From the NCBI RefSeq assembly GCF_963966145.1, contig NC_091048.1:26722001-26786000 (forward strand): a stretch of 64,000 nt of DNA, written 5' to 3'. Position numbers and translations under genes: made by a program. The stretch's first letter is position 1; each line of letters begins with the position of its first letter. The notes under the pieces were generated by a model that was not told the DNA's origin, did not search any database, and saw only the letters and a list, made by a program, of their open reading frames with translations. This document shows positions 24,493-36,352 of the stretch, in pieces. The stretch comes from Tenebrio molitor. Its lineage: Eukaryota > Arthropoda > Insecta > Coleoptera > Tenebrionidae.

Positions 24493-26174
24493 AATATATG
24501 ATTATTTGATGTGAAAAAGGAAAAATGAGCAGCGCTGTCCCACCTGAAACCTCCAAACTATTTATCTGAGATGTTTGCCAGATGATACAAGGACGTGGGG
24601 ATGGGAAAGGTTTAACGAGATTGTTGTTGAATTTCAGTTATTAACGTCCGGGTCGGTTTTAAAACTCCGGCCCTGTGCACCTAAAGATATAACGATCAGA
24701 GATTTCCTACGTCGGAACCGATAGTGAAGTGCCGTATCAGAGGAAATTACCGTCCTGATGGAGTTTGCTAGTTATAGTAGTTTGTCGAACTTAACCATTT
24801 AAGTACATATTATCCCCATAAAGGTCAAGTGAATTAATTAAGAAATACCACACTCGATAAGGGCTTAGGGGATAGTGTACGACGATAATTTGCCGGTGAT
24901 CCTCGATCGACCGCCGAGAATTATGCGAAAAGTCGTCCCGCCAACACAGGAAAATAAATCAGAAAAGTCGCGAAACAAATCTCATAAACTACACCGTCTC
25001 CCGCGGCGGAATTTTTAATACGTCATATAAATATATATATTTTAGGTCGGGCCGTGAGGACAAAGTTAGATTGGAGTCCGCGCGCAAACATCAACCTGAG
25101 GGACGAGAAACTGTCGCCGAGTTGTGATTGGTTATCAATGTCTCGGCCGGGGAAAAACTTTATTTTATCATTACATTACGGCGAAACTAGCGCCGCACGG
25201 AGACACGCGTAAACTAACTTAGGGAAAAGTTACCGAGAGATATGTCCAACGTGATATCTTCGAGGCTAAGCCGGACGGTCCGCGCCTCTCCGCACCCAAA
25301 GATCCAATAATAAAAGTATCGGAAAATCTGGAAAATAAATGGGAATATAACTCGATTAGGCGTTAATGTAATCAGGTCACAAGTGCAAGGTCCCACACTC
25401 GACACCGGACTCGCTTAAAACTCGACGTACCTGTCTCGTTGATGCGGTTTACTAACAAGGCCGCCCCTTTGTTTTGTGTCTCGGTGAGCCCAACTCGGGA
25501 CCCCAAAAATTCCCTACAACTTTCCTGAAACACTTTCTTCTGCTGGTTTGCTTCCGTGGCCTGGAGTCATCTCTTTCTCCGCTGTGAGGGGTGACACCCT
25601 TGATTTTTTTCCTTTCGCTCCACTTTACACAAACTTCTGTTCAGTTTGTCCACATTTCGTTATTTCTGTCCAAAAAAACACACCACAACCCGACACTATT
25701 AGTATTATTATTTCGATTTTCTAATATCCTAACCTCGTTTTATTGTTTGTTTATTTTTTTGACAGGTGACGTTTGGTATTGATATTGTTCTGTATTACCG
25801 ACGACGGTGAATAAAAAATCAATTTTTTTTTCTACAGAATTGGAAACACCAAAGGCACAAAGAACGTGAAGCATAGATTCTTTATTTTTATTAAGCTAGC
25901 TTCCCTTACCTTTCCTTCTATTAGTTATTTCATTTCAACTCTTTATAACCCTCCGATTGTTTTCACCTTGCTATTCCTCTACATTTACAAAATTCATTGA
26001 AATTTTTATACTTTTTTTAATTCGCTTTTACCTCAAATACCAAGTTAAGTGCTTTACAGTTACGTCTAATTAGAGTAATGACAGTTTAATTACGACCCTC
26101 AAAACAATCTATTGAATCAAGTATCTTTCAACGGTGACGTCACAAAACAATTGCTGAAAAAGTTCTAAACCATA
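24493..26174. other. No gene seen; GC-balanced block 24.6-25.6 kb
   Basis: Balanced block without recognised exon, then AT-rich DNA. A palindromic CRE-type site TGACGTCA occurs at 26135-26142 but has no promoter context. Confidence 0.4.
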
Positions 26175-26175
26175 G

Positions 26176-26537
26176 TTGAATTTTTTTAATAAACAATTGT
26201 CAAAACGTTGTCTTGTTGGTATGAGCCAAACTGTGATTTTCATGATAATACGATTGGTCACATTGAGTGTCAACATTTTTTTATATAACTGAGCCTGCGC
26301 CCTAACGAGCGAGAGTTTATTTCAAATTCGAAAAGGTTTCTCCTGATCTCTCATTAAATTTGTTATGAAAATGAATTCACGGAAGAAAGGTACGGGAAGT
26401 GAAGTGAACATAACCTTAACCATGATTTGGTGTCAAATTGTTATACAGCTGGTCCATATGTCCAAATTTTAGGGTGGTACAGTATGGTTTTTTACTTCAT
26501 TTTGACACTGACAATTGTTTATTAAAAAATTTTCAAT
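26176..26537. mobile_element. Putative inverted-repeat element beside palindrome 7
   Basis: TTGAATTTTTTTAATAAACA-type sequence at 26176-26201 has a close complement at 26507-26537 (ACAATTGTTTATTAAAAAAT then TTTCAAT). The 360-bp span is non-coding. The right end lies three bases before palindrome 7, so the two may be parts of one larger element. Confidence 0.45.
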
Positions 26538-26540
26538 AGT

Positions 26541-26715
26541 AATACAACGAGTGGGTACGAAATTGCCGGAAATTTTCGATCTCAGATACGAGTATTTGTT
26601 TCGGCGACAATTTTCACGAGTGAGCGAAGCGAACAAGTGAAAATTGTCTTAAGAAACAAATACGAGTGGTCTGAGGAGAAAATTTCCGGCAATTTCGTAC
26701 CCACGAGTTTGTATT
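26541..26715. repeat. CTCG-type palindrome 7 (175 bp, CGAG on +)
   Basis: The longest of the set. Arms read GGGTACGAAATTGCCGGAAA and its complement, then TATTTGTTTC and GACAATTTTCAC with theirs. CGAG is in the same direction at 26548-26551 with 26704-26707, and 26589-26592 with 26663-26666; 26617-26620 faces a decayed CAAG at 26634-26637. Centre GTGAGCGAAGCGAAC. Confidence 0.9.
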
Positions 26716-27731
26716 CGGCATGACAATTCACCGAGCAAAGATTGAAAAATTCAATAAAATAGAAAATAGTGGAAACATTTTGTTGGAAATTTTTGGTGGC
26801 AATTTTCACTAGTGAAAATTTCCGCGGCAATTTTTTTAAAACAAACGTGATTGGTCCGTACTGATCAATATCGTAAATCTGATTGGTCGAGAGAATGCGA
26901 GTTGAATTGTCACTATAAATCTCAATCCATGTAATCTTCGACATTTTTCTCCCAATTTTAATCTAAAAACGTGAAAATATATCCATCGATGGATGACTTC
27001 CGAACAGAAGCTGCAGATTTTCAAGATATGCTTTAGCAAAATATGTGCGTTTTAAATAATTGTTTGAAGTTTGGAGGTTATGTGGTTTGGTTGTTGTTTC
27101 AGGAGAAAGGTAGGATTAATTTTCCAGCATTATAATTTTGTTATTCTTATTTACAAGCAAGGTGAAGTGGGTGTGCTTGGAGGGTGAGTCTTTGGGGCAA
27201 CTAGCCCCACACAACAAGGGTAAGTGTTTAGGTGTAAACATTTCAAACAAACAAACATTGTTCTATATTTTCATTTTGTTGGAAATGTTGGTCGATTGCA
27301 ATACTGTTTTATTATTTTTTGTGTTGTAGTTCATTCCTTTCTTGAGACAAATTATGTTCATTATCTTATTCCTTAATAAGAACAGTGGAATATTAATTGC
27401 GGTGTAATTGTCCATGGCCAACTACCAAATTAAGAAGTTGATAAATGGGACGAACGTGACAATTTAACTAGTTCATAGTTTTAACACCGGCGCTGCAATG
27501 CGACAGACCGTAAGTCTTTTTTATCTGGTAGGACGAATTACGGTACAATTATTTTAAAAATTCACTGCTGAAAACGTATCAAAACGCCGAACAGTAAATA
27601 AAACGGAACGAGAATTTTAAAATACTTTTTTTATTGCACTGAAATTGCATTATAAAGCTTCAAACAGTTTTTATTAAAGTTATTCTTTTGATTTCCTCAT
27701 TCAATCATTATTTTCGACAATAACATTATTA
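26716..27731. other. AT-rich DNA, no gene seen
   Basis: A small TTTTCACTAGTGAAAA palindrome lies near 26807. Several donor-like GGTGAG or GGTAAG sites occur at 27170-27225 without a supported exon. Confidence 0.4.
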
Positions 27732-27733
27732 TA

Positions 27734-27869
27734 CAGGTCATTATAAAATATTGTACCATCGTAGTAGGCGTTGATGGCTTAGTTGAATGTGCCCCAAGCT
27801 TCATAAGATGAGTGAGACTAGTATCGCCGATAGGTGGCGCTCCTGGCGGTACTGGAAATCTGTCTACTA
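27734..27869. mobile_element. MITE family A copy 4, 3'-truncated
   Basis: Starts CAGGTCATTATAAAAT after TA (27732-27733) and shares with copy 3 the interior from GTTGAATGT through GAGACTAGTATCGCC, ATAGGTGGCGCTCCTGGCGG and TGGAAATCTGTCTACTA. Homology stops at about 27869 and the right terminal repeat is missing. Confidence 0.8.
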
Positions 27870-30800
27870 CTACCGTGCGATTGAATAAAAAAAAACAAGT
27901 CAGTTTTTGGTCTCTTCTTTTGGAACATAGCGGAGTACCGCTACTATATTTATATTAGCATGGAAGTCTCTCTTTAAAAGAGGCATATTCTAAATAAATG
28001 CTTATAAAAAACTACAAAAACTTCTGTCGTTTCGACAACGGGTTACAACCACAAAATACCTAATGTTGTTAAAACAAAAGCATTAAATATAAAGTAGTGT
28101 AACTCCTGTAAATATGACACAGCCGAAGCGCGAAAACTTTTCCTTCTTTCGCTTAATATGCCGAAGGGGAGAGAGCGTTGAGTGAAATTTCTAGAAACAA
28201 CCCTTGCCTATTCTCTTAGATGTGCCGCTATTCCACATTAAGAGCATATTCCATAATCGGGTCATTTCCTTCATACATACCTGGGGTCATTATTACCCGT
28301 CTGTGTGGTGTAATTTGTGTTTCGGAGAAAATCTATCACAGTGTCAAGTATCAGAAATAACAAATGAGATCGTGCAAACATGAAAGCGGAAGTATTTTTT
28401 TTAAAGAACACAACAACACCTACTTAACGCACGTAAATGTAATTACCGTAACTCTGAAAAAAATGTTCCGGCTGATAACGATCAAAGCTGTCAACCATGT
28501 AAAACAAAAAGTACTAGAGGGTAAATCTGTCAATCTTACATTGTAGCTAAAGAGCAGCTAGTAACAAAATCGTACTTTCTTAATTTTCATTTGTCATGTT
28601 CGTTTTGGATGATGTATTGTTGATTGCCTATAGCGGCTAAGAAAATTATTACTGGAAATAAAAAAAATCTTGTTCAAACTTTCACATACAACGTGACTAC
28701 AACAGTTGCTCAAGTTTCTGCTCTACCAACTTAAACTATTTAAGTTAAGCAATTTAACCTTGTTTATTCGACCATCAATTAATGTTGTCTAATAGTATCA
28801 GACCCACTATTAGCAACTAGTGGCAACATTTGCATGATCCATGTATATTCAGAATTCAGTTTGGTCTCCTGTTTGGAGTAAATATGTCATGATTATTACA
28901 GGTATCTATCGGTGGCATAATGTTAGCGGTAAAAAATCGGTTTGATTGGCATGCTTTTGTGTTTGGCAGTGATTTACTTTGCTTATCGTAATTATAATTA
29001 CCTGGTGGACTTTGACTCTATTGGACAATGACGTTATTAACATCGCGTCGGTATCAGCGGAGCAAGTTTGAAATGGTGGCACCTTTGAAAAATCGCCCCT
29101 AATTAAGTCCCAAGTAAACAGGAAAAATGATCCCATCTCCTGGCCGGCGGCGAAATTCGCAAAGGGCGCAATTTAAAATTGCGTCGCTGCAGGATGCAGA
29201 TTTATCAAAGAAATTAATTAGGGTTAAATCCGGCATGATTCCGGGCGTGGATCACACAACGAGAGAGTCCGGGTCCATCAAACGCACATCCCCGTCTTAG
29301 GGGGCAATTAGAACATCACTGGCATGTTGCATGCACATAGTTAGTTACGTAGCTCGCCGGAATTCCATTCCCAATTATAAATTGTAATCCGGGCCGGGCG
29401 AGGATCCGGGCTCCGGATTACGGATCGGTTCTGCCAGAGGCGGTCAAATAGGCAGGGCGAATTTCGACATTGTCAAATCGATAAAACCACCTCAGCAACA
29501 CCCTTTCATTATAAACGGAATAAACGGGACGATATGCAGGCGGTCCTGTGCGTGCGTGTGCGAGCGTTCAGCCGACGACCGCGAGAGGGTTGTGAATTAT
29601 GCAGGGGTCGCCGGGGGCGAGTTTTTCCACCCGCAAACCGTATTTTATAGTTTTGCATGTTTTATGGAGGGGCGCAACGCCACTGGTTGCCCAACGGTGG
29701 CTTAGTGGCCCATTTCGGGGAGTTAGGCTCTGACGTCATAGTCGGGATCGACGTCATTGGGATAGGTCGCAAGCTTGGCTGCGTCGATCTTCGACGAGCT
29801 AAAACCGACGGTGCAGATGTTTACACTCGTTGATTTAATGTAAGCGGGAAAAAATTTGACGAGATCCGGGAGAAGAGCGCGAGGCACAGTTGTCACCCCG
29901 GCCCCTCAGAAAATAAACTCCGGACTCCGGTTCGCACTCGACGAGTGCATCTGCATCGGTTTGACGGCGCCTCGACTGCTCTCCGCGAGCGCCAAATTCG
30001 AAATTGGTCGAATTAATGGCGACCAATTACCTAGCGAAGTTTGTAATCGCTTTGTTCTTTGCTGCTCGTTGCAAGTTTGAAGAGAAACGTCTTTTGAAAC
30101 TATAACACTACCTAGAACGAGTCGAGTCGAGTAATTTCTATTCGTGCTGAAAGTTCTCCGGGTAAAGTATTTAATTTTTAAACTCGAACGTTTATTGTCG
30201 TCGAACGACTAGATCGTTATTGACACAAAAGAGTGCCGTAAAGACTCGGGGAATGAGTCTCTTAAACAAAAATCCCATCTCAATAAAAACAAGGATTGGC
30301 TTTTTTAAGTACGGGATTGATGCCGGATTGGCAATTTAGGTTAGAGACGTGGCTCATGGGCACAATAAAATCTGGACGGAAACTTACGACGCTGTAAACT
30401 TCTAGGCTGGACGCCAGGTGGTTGAAAGAATAGGAAAAAGGTTGTTCTCTATGCAGATTCATTAAATAATTAATATTAAGAGAGAAAAATAAAACTTCTG
30501 GTTAAAACGAACCAGTAAAAATTTGTTTTCCATCAAAATTTGTTATTATGTATTGCATGTTTGTTAAAAAAAAAACTAAATTTATGTTTACTCAGTTATT
30601 GTTCTGTCTCGTAAAATTTCAAATCTCATGTCGAGTGATGTTCATTTTTGGTGTGTAATTTTACTGTACATATGAAAATTATTTGAGATAATGAGAAACA
30701 TTGTTTTTTACCTTACTGGAAATATGTTTGTTGTTTGATGTTTGGTATCCACAAAAGATTTTTTATAGCAACATTTATTTTTTACTGAACCAGACTGGGA

Positions 30801-31289
30801 TTGTACATCTCTTATGAATCTAGTTTTGTTCTAAAAATAAGCTGAAGCCAATATGTATTTTCATTATTTATATATGCATAAGCTTTTAAAAATTGTGTAA
30901 TCTTTGTTCTGTTCAGAGGGTATTAAAAATACATATCTACATACACAAAATGGAAATGTTTTCAATGAAAAAGCTCACATTGTCATCTATTAATGTTACC
31001 AATTAATGTCGAGACAATTTTCAGTGACATCCTTTCCTGTGTCGTGGAATTGTGCTGCGTGTAAGATTGGTAAATCAATTACTGGAATTATCACACTCTG
31101 TAATGTCTTTTTTTTACTGCAGCACGCGATATAATAAATAATTTTCGCTGTCAAACAATCCATCGCCTAATAAAAAATTACATTGCGGCCTTATAATCAT
31201 AATGACCAGATAAATTACAAAAGATATTAAGGTTATAGGACTAACAACAAAATCATTGTTTCAAATTAAACCGTCCTAGACTGTTTTTT
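27870..31289. other. No gene seen; GC-balanced block 29.1-30.2 kb upstream of the receptor
   Basis: 27.9-29.1 kb and 30.2-31.29 kb are AT-rich. 29.1-30.2 kb is one of the most GC-rich blocks, with CG-dense sequence at 29380-29960 and two CRE-like sites (29731, 29750). No exon with splice sites or protein homology was recognised. A distal promoter, first non-coding exon or enhancer of the receptor is possible. Confidence 0.4.
29731..29756. promoter_or_regulatory. Pair of CRE-like sites
   Basis: Perfect palindromic CRE TGACGTCA at 29731-29738 and GACGTCA at 29750-29756, about two helical turns apart, inside the GC-rich block 5.3 kb upstream of the receptor ATG. CREB/ATF-family binding is the established reading of such sites; use here is inferred only. 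Confidence 0.35.
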
Positions 31290-31474
31290 GGTAATTGTTC
31301 ACTTTAACTACTTCTGGAATTTTCGCGTTTTTTCTGTCTTAGTATAACTAAAGGGTAAGGAAAATTCATTTGCACAAGGTTTTAATGGTGAGAAACGATT
31401 TAGGAGGACGCCTTGAGGCTGTCGAGCCACAAAAAACGCGAAAATTCCAGAAGTAGTTAAAGTGAACAATTACC
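31290..31474. mobile_element. MITE family B copy 2, internally deleted
   Basis: Same terminal repeats as the 3723-4020 element (GGTAATTGTTCACTTTAACT and its complement) but 185 bp long. Its middle matches the copy-1 interior near 3820-3865 in inverted orientation. The flanking 8 bases match poorly, so the target duplication has decayed or the ends were rearranged. Confidence 0.8.
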
Positions 31475-33965
31475 AAATTTTTTAAATTAATTAAGTAGAC
31501 AGTCCGATCAAAAAATATAATTAGTCTAAGTTTTCGTTACAGTCAATGTCCTCATAAATCTAAAGTTCAGTGCCAACTAGAAATAACTGCTCAAATACAT
31601 CATCAATTTATTATTGGTTGCCTATCATGCGAAGTGTTCTTAAGTAATGTTTTCAAAAAAGGTGTTGTGATTATGACTCTTCGTGATGTAGAGTTTTATT
31701 TAACGGCGCTTAAAAATGTTGAGAAGAAGGCGTCATTATCCCATCGATGACATTTTGACGACTCTGTCCTGATTTTTTTTTCTCGCCAACCCGCAAAGTG
31801 GCTATCGACGGATATTGAAATATTCTGCAAAGCTGTAAAAATTGATGTCGCCTCGTAAAGTACATGATCATAAATATACTTCATTTTGTCATCCGAAACG
31901 TGCTTTATCTGTCATCGTACACTGGTCGTAATGGCAAATATCCACTCGCATTACAACTGTCCGATAAGTTAGAACATTAATTTTTAACTGCCGCGGGTAA
32001 TATTCTAATCATTGTACATAGTAAAACACAAACGTGATTGTCGATGGTGTAGTTTTCGAACAACCAGGAGAAGTAAAATCGAGTCGTAGATTGACTCGGA
32101 CTAATATTAACTGTAATTAGTAGTGAATACAAAGTACAGCAGCAACTGTGCAACCTGGTGTATAAGTCGTATGATTTTAGATTTATAAATGAGCAATTGT
32201 TTGTAATCGTCGACAGGTTAGGTCGGTGTGAATCAATCTAAGAGTTGACTTTCGTCGTTCACGGACGAGCGGACACAACGTGCTCCCTGGAAATTCATTC
32301 TCGCCACGCTCAAATGGATTTGATCGACGAAATTAAAAATTAAGGATCGCGATCCCGCAGCAAGCTTGACGGTCGGGGGCGAGAACGGCGGCGCCCCTCG
32401 AAAGGGGCGAGCGTTCCGGCGCTTTCTTTTTATTGCGTCGGCTTTTCGGGTCGACAATCGAGGAAAAAATAAATACCGCTGGACCCGAATTGGCGATTCT
32501 GTTGAGAATGAAAACATGAAAAGGCCACTGTGAGGCCGATGTGCCAACGGCAACGTGACTGTCCCATGCCCACTAAGCCAATAGAGAAACTGAAAGTCCA
32601 ACATGACATCCGATCCGAAAACATCAACTTTGAAGTTGCTTACAAAAGCCCGGTTTATGGCCTGTTCCCGAATTCCTGCTTCTTTATTGATTACTCACTC
32701 GGTTTCGGTGATGAACTCGACTTTAATCACGAGTTACAATTCTCGGCGATCTTTCTCCCCCAGGAACGAATTTTCATCACATGGAGCACACTAGTGGGGA
32801 GCGTCAGGAGTCGACGATTCGACCGGATTTCGGCAATAATTAGGACTTCCACCGATGTGGAATTGTTTAATGTTGCGTCGCGGGACGAGAGAAAAAAAAA
32901 CATATCCGGGAGCGTCTTAAATTGCACGAAAGTGGGATGAGTTATGTAAATATTTTTTATGGCACGGCTTAAAAAAAATTCTACGTCTGCTCTGTATGAA
33001 ATATTGTTATCGACGTCACCCGAATATGTCTTGATAACATGGAAAAAGTGCAAATAAATGTCAAGCGTTCCTTGCAAGAAACGGTATATTTGACATCCCC
33101 TTTTTTATTTCATTATTAAGAAAAACATTTTGTGAAAATTTTGACCATATTTCACGCGGCTATACAAAATTTTGACGTTTTTTAAATTTTGGCCAAAATT
33201 GGGCGATAAGAAGAATAGATTATGTGACCGTGGGGGCATAAATAATTCGTTGGGCTGGTGCAAGTGATTTTTTAAATTTTAAATTGAGGCGTCGGTGAGG
33301 TCTCTCGATACTTTTCGAAATAAAACTCTTAGAGATCAGCTTCTGCTGACAGATTTAAGTTTAGTTTAGAGTACAATCTACAAAACTTAAATTTATAGTT
33401 ACCATTAATTCTTCAAAATTACGTAATAAAATTTACAGCAATATTTTACGCAAACACATTTGTAAATACATATACAAAAATTTGTAATTAAAATTGTGAG
33501 ATAAATCTCTGCAATGTTATTCTTTGCGGGATTTCTTTCTCACCTTATTTACGGGCTCAACTTTCATCCTCATATTTCACAAATACACAAATAAAAAAGA
33601 AATGTTGTTTTGCTTTGCAACAGTTCCCCGTCGAGTCTCACTCGATTATTAATATTTTTGTTTGCGTAATGGCAATAAACTTTTCAATTCGTCACTTTTC
33701 AGTTTATAAAATTTAACCGCCAACGAACAAACAAATTGAACGAGTGCCACCACCAGGATTAATAATTCCGACAATATAATTTATGTATCACGTGATCACG
33801 AATGATCCAATGAAAACGCGTCAAGTCCTTAGTTGCATGGCTATCACAGCAATAAAATTACTATTACTAAAATTACTATCTTATTTACTTTCGTCGTTAC
33901 GACTTTTGATTGAAATAAATTTGTAATAAATGAATAATTTTGTATTTCATTCATTATATTGTCTC
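31475..33965. other. No gene seen; GC-balanced block 32.2-33.0 kb
   Basis: The block contains overlapping ORFs on both strands (123 codons at 32233-32604 minus, 136 at 32530-32940 plus), typical of GC-rich non-coding sequence; neither shows a domain. Flanks are AT-rich. Confidence 0.4.
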
Positions 33966-34124
33966 ATCGAATATAACACGTGGTATGATTCATGATCCAT
34001 GATATTAAATTCGTGAAATTGAAGCAGGACATTTCACTCGTCCTTCGGACTCGTGAAATCTCCAGCTCAATTTCACTCATAATATCATCGATAATAATCA
34101 TACCACTAGTTATATTATAGCCGA
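33966..34124. repeat. CTCG-type palindrome 8 (159 bp)
   Basis: Arms GTGGTATGATT and AATCATACCAC, TGATATT and AATATCA, TGAAATTG and CAATTTCA pair to a centre at CACTCGTCCTTCGGACTCGTG, where CTCG is in the same direction at 34037-34040 and 34050-34053 around a TCC-GGA stem. Located 1 kb upstream of the receptor exon. Confidence 0.85.
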
Positions 34125-34799
34125 TAATATACGAGTACGTTGATAATAATAAATGACACAACGTTAACACATTTTATTAATAATTTTCTTGTTTTTAAGT
34201 TTTTTAATCCGTTGACAATTTAAGATTGGTGTTCAGCTCATGCAATTATTTGTCGTCATCTGTTGCTTTGTTGTACCACTTAAGAGAGAATTCGTTAATA
34301 GTTAATAAGGATAAGAACATCATATTGTTAAATACATGATTTATTCTGCTTGGTAGAGGTAGTCGAATATTTATTAATGAACAGAGTAATGCTTTTATTG
34401 GTAGAATTTAAATATTGACGGCATGAATAAAAGTAGAAAGACTTCAGCTTTATTAATTTTTCAATGACGTTTTGTGTATGCAGTGAAACTCTTGACTAAG
34501 TTGGCAGACTTGTAGTCGTCGAATTGTTGATGTTTTAACGTAGAATTTGTTATTGTTATGATAAATCCGATTCGGGAGAGCTTGGGAAGGTTTTGGCTCG
34601 GGGGTGGGCTTTGGTTCGTAGGTGTGTGTGTACGTTCCCTTCTGCGTGGTCGTGTTCGTCGTGAATCCATCGCGATCGGATGGGCAAGGAGAATGGAGAT
34701 GGATGTTGCATCGAGATCGGTCGGATGCTGGGCGCAAATAATTGATAGTGAATGTTAATCCGTAATTAGGCTCGGGCCTGAGCGAGCGCTTTGGCAGGC
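34125..34799. other. Region upstream of the receptor leader, no feature resolved
   Basis: AT-rich to about 34440, then mixed sequence. May contain promoter or 5' exon sequence of the receptor but no core-promoter motif was convincing. Confidence 0.35.
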
Positions 34800-35089
34800 G
34801 CCCCGACGCATGCCCGGCGCCGGGAGAGGCTCAAACAGTGTGCGGTCGTGGAGCAAGGCGGTAACATGCCAAGCGAGCTCCGAGTCGAAAGCTCCGCCGA
34901 CGACGACGACGAAGACGCCGACGCTCGCCATCGCGAGGCGCGACGGACCCCGCCAATATTCTAAACTAGCTAGTGGTACGATAGCTTTTGGTATTATACT
35001 TAGATCTTGTTGCGTTTCACATTATCGCCGACACGGGCTGCTTCGGGTAAACGGGTATTGTACATAGTGACTAGGGACCAAATCGCTTC
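34800..35089 (+). promoter_or_regulatory. Probable 5' leader or proximal promoter of the receptor gene, with an upstream ORF
   Basis: GC-rich sequence with a CG-rich patch at 34800-34825, a GAC-type trinucleotide run near 34896-34920 and stops in all frames just before the receptor ATG. An 85-codon ATG-started ORF (34810-35067) ends 22 bases upstream of the receptor start; if transcribed it would be an upstream ORF that could dampen translation. No convincing TATA box or initiator was found, so the transcription start is unknown. A further 5' exon, with an acceptor for example at 35002, cannot be excluded. Confidence 0.4.
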
Positions 35090-35725
35090 ATGGCGCTCAC
35101 CAACATGACGGCCAAGGCGGCCGTCGCCGTCGAGGACATGCTCCTCATGATGGACAACTCGACATTGTACGGGACCGGCGGTAACGCCACCGGCGGCAAC
35201 GTCACCGTCGCGAACGCCACCGTCGCCGTGCCGCACTATCCCAGCGGCTACACCCTCCCCCAGATCGTCGTCGCCTCCGTCGTTGTCACCATGCTGATGA
35301 TCGTGGTGGTCGTCGGTAACATGCTGGTCATCATCGCGATCACCACGGAGAAGGCGCTGAAGAACATCCAGAACTGGTTCATCGCCTCGCTGGCCGTGGC
35401 CGACTTCTTCTTGGGCTTGGTGATCATGCCGTTCTCTCTGGCCAACGAACTGATGGGCTACTGGATATTCGGGATCTGGTGGTGCGACGTCCACTCGGCC
35501 ATGGACGTTCTTTTGAGCACGGCCTCTATTATGAACTTGTGTCTCATCTCGCTCGATCGCTATTGGAGTATCACTCAGGCGGTCGAATATCTCAAGAAGC
35601 GCACCCCCGTGCGTGCCGTGGTGATGATAGGCGCCGTCTGGGTATTGTCCGCCCTCATTTGCATCCCTCCGTTGCTCGGCTGGAAGGTGGAGCGCACTCC
35701 AGATGTACAGTATCCCAAGTGTCAG
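35090..35725 (+). CDS. Octalpha2R: First coding exon of alpha2-adrenergic-like octopamine receptor (class A GPCR), TM1-TM4
   Basis: The 212 codons encode the N-terminal half of a plasma-membrane amine receptor. The N-terminus (1-57) has no signal peptide but five N-glycosylation sequons (N5, N23, N32, N37, N42). TM1 is about 58-83 with GN at 76-77; TM2 about 95-118 with LAVAD, D105 = 2.50; TM3 about 129-157 with C132 (3.25), the amine-binding aspartate D139 (3.32) and DRY at 156-158; TM4 about 176-198 with W184 (4.50). C211 is the expected extracellular-loop partner of C132. The stretches PFSLANELMGYW and SLDRYWSITQAVEY resemble alpha2-adrenergic receptors more than insect TAR1, OAMB, Oct-beta, dopamine or 5-HT1 receptors. 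In insects this class is Octalpha2R, reported to respond to octopamine and serotonin and expected to couple to Gi; neither can be read from sequence. The start is the first ATG after an in-frame TAG at 35072-35074. TM5-TM7 are absent because of an intron. Amine-receptor identity is very secure; the subtype rests on remembered family patterns. Confidence 0.9.
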
Positions 35726-35731
35726 GTAAGT
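35723..35731 (+). other. Splice donor ending the receptor exon (CAG|GTAAGTG, phase 0)
   Basis: The exon ends with codon 212 (CAG) and the next bases, GTAAGTG, match the donor consensus closely. 636 bases is exactly 212 codons, so the intron is phase 0. Reading through gives only 11 more codons before TGA at 35759-35761, before TM5 of an otherwise intact receptor, so splicing is required. The intron lies in the second extracellular loop, just after the conserved cysteine. Confidence 0.88.
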
Positions 35732-36202
35732 GTTCGATTGTGCACCGACGTGATACGGTGAACTACCTATATGGGCGTAGCCTAACACAAACAATTTTTT
35801 TAATTTTCCGACGTGTTTTTACTCTTACAACAAACGGTCTGTCTCCTCATCCTCTTTTTCATTCGAATTGTGAATAATTCTTGGCAGGACACTTGCTTGC
35901 GCCAAATGAATAAATTATAAATGGAAACATGTTCATGACAATTTCTGTAATGTCGGACGCTTGTTTTCAGCTAGTTACATAAACAAAGCCGACTAAATTA
36001 AGTCATTGAATCGACCAAAAACTATTAATAGATATTTTTACTAATAACGCTCACGTTTATTTACAAATGTGTGTGTGCATATTTACCACTGAAATGTCTT
36101 TTACTTTGATAATCATGTTTAACAGCACTTACCAAAAATTGACACGTCAATAATAAACGACTCCCGAGAAAAAAATGCAAACAATGTTTTGTTTGTTTAA
36201 AC

Positions 36203-36344
36203 CAAGGGTTCTCAACTTTTTTGACTACTTTTATTAATAGCAGTATGTCATATCGAACAGCGTTCTCAAGTTGAAAAAAAAATGTTTGAAAGAAATAAAT
36301 TATTATTGGCACCTAAAAACGATCGGACCTGTTGGAAACCACTG
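36203..36344. mobile_element. hAT-like MITE in the receptor intron
   Basis: Ends CAAGGGTTCTCAAC and GTTGGAAACCACTG resemble the CAGGGGTTCTCAACC ends of many hAT elements. The flanks GTTTAAAC (36195-36202) and GTATAAAT (36345-36352) agree at 6 of 8 positions, consistent with an 8-bp duplication. The 142-bp element has no coding capacity. Confidence 0.75.
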
Positions 36345-36352
36345 GTATAAAT

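Noticed and set aside
27160..27230. Three donor-like sites (GGTGAAG, GGTGAGTC, GGTAAGTG) in a row
   Set aside because: No supported exon or acceptor upstream; probably chance.
32233..32940. ORFs of 123 (-) and 136 (+) codons
   Set aside because: They overlap on opposite strands, show no conserved motif and look like chance open frames in GC-richer DNA.
35000..35794. 264-codon minus-strand ORF, the longest in the window
   Set aside because: It is the exact antisense of the receptor exon; the low-complexity HHDHQHGDN-type translation comes from GC-rich, codon-biased + strand sequence.
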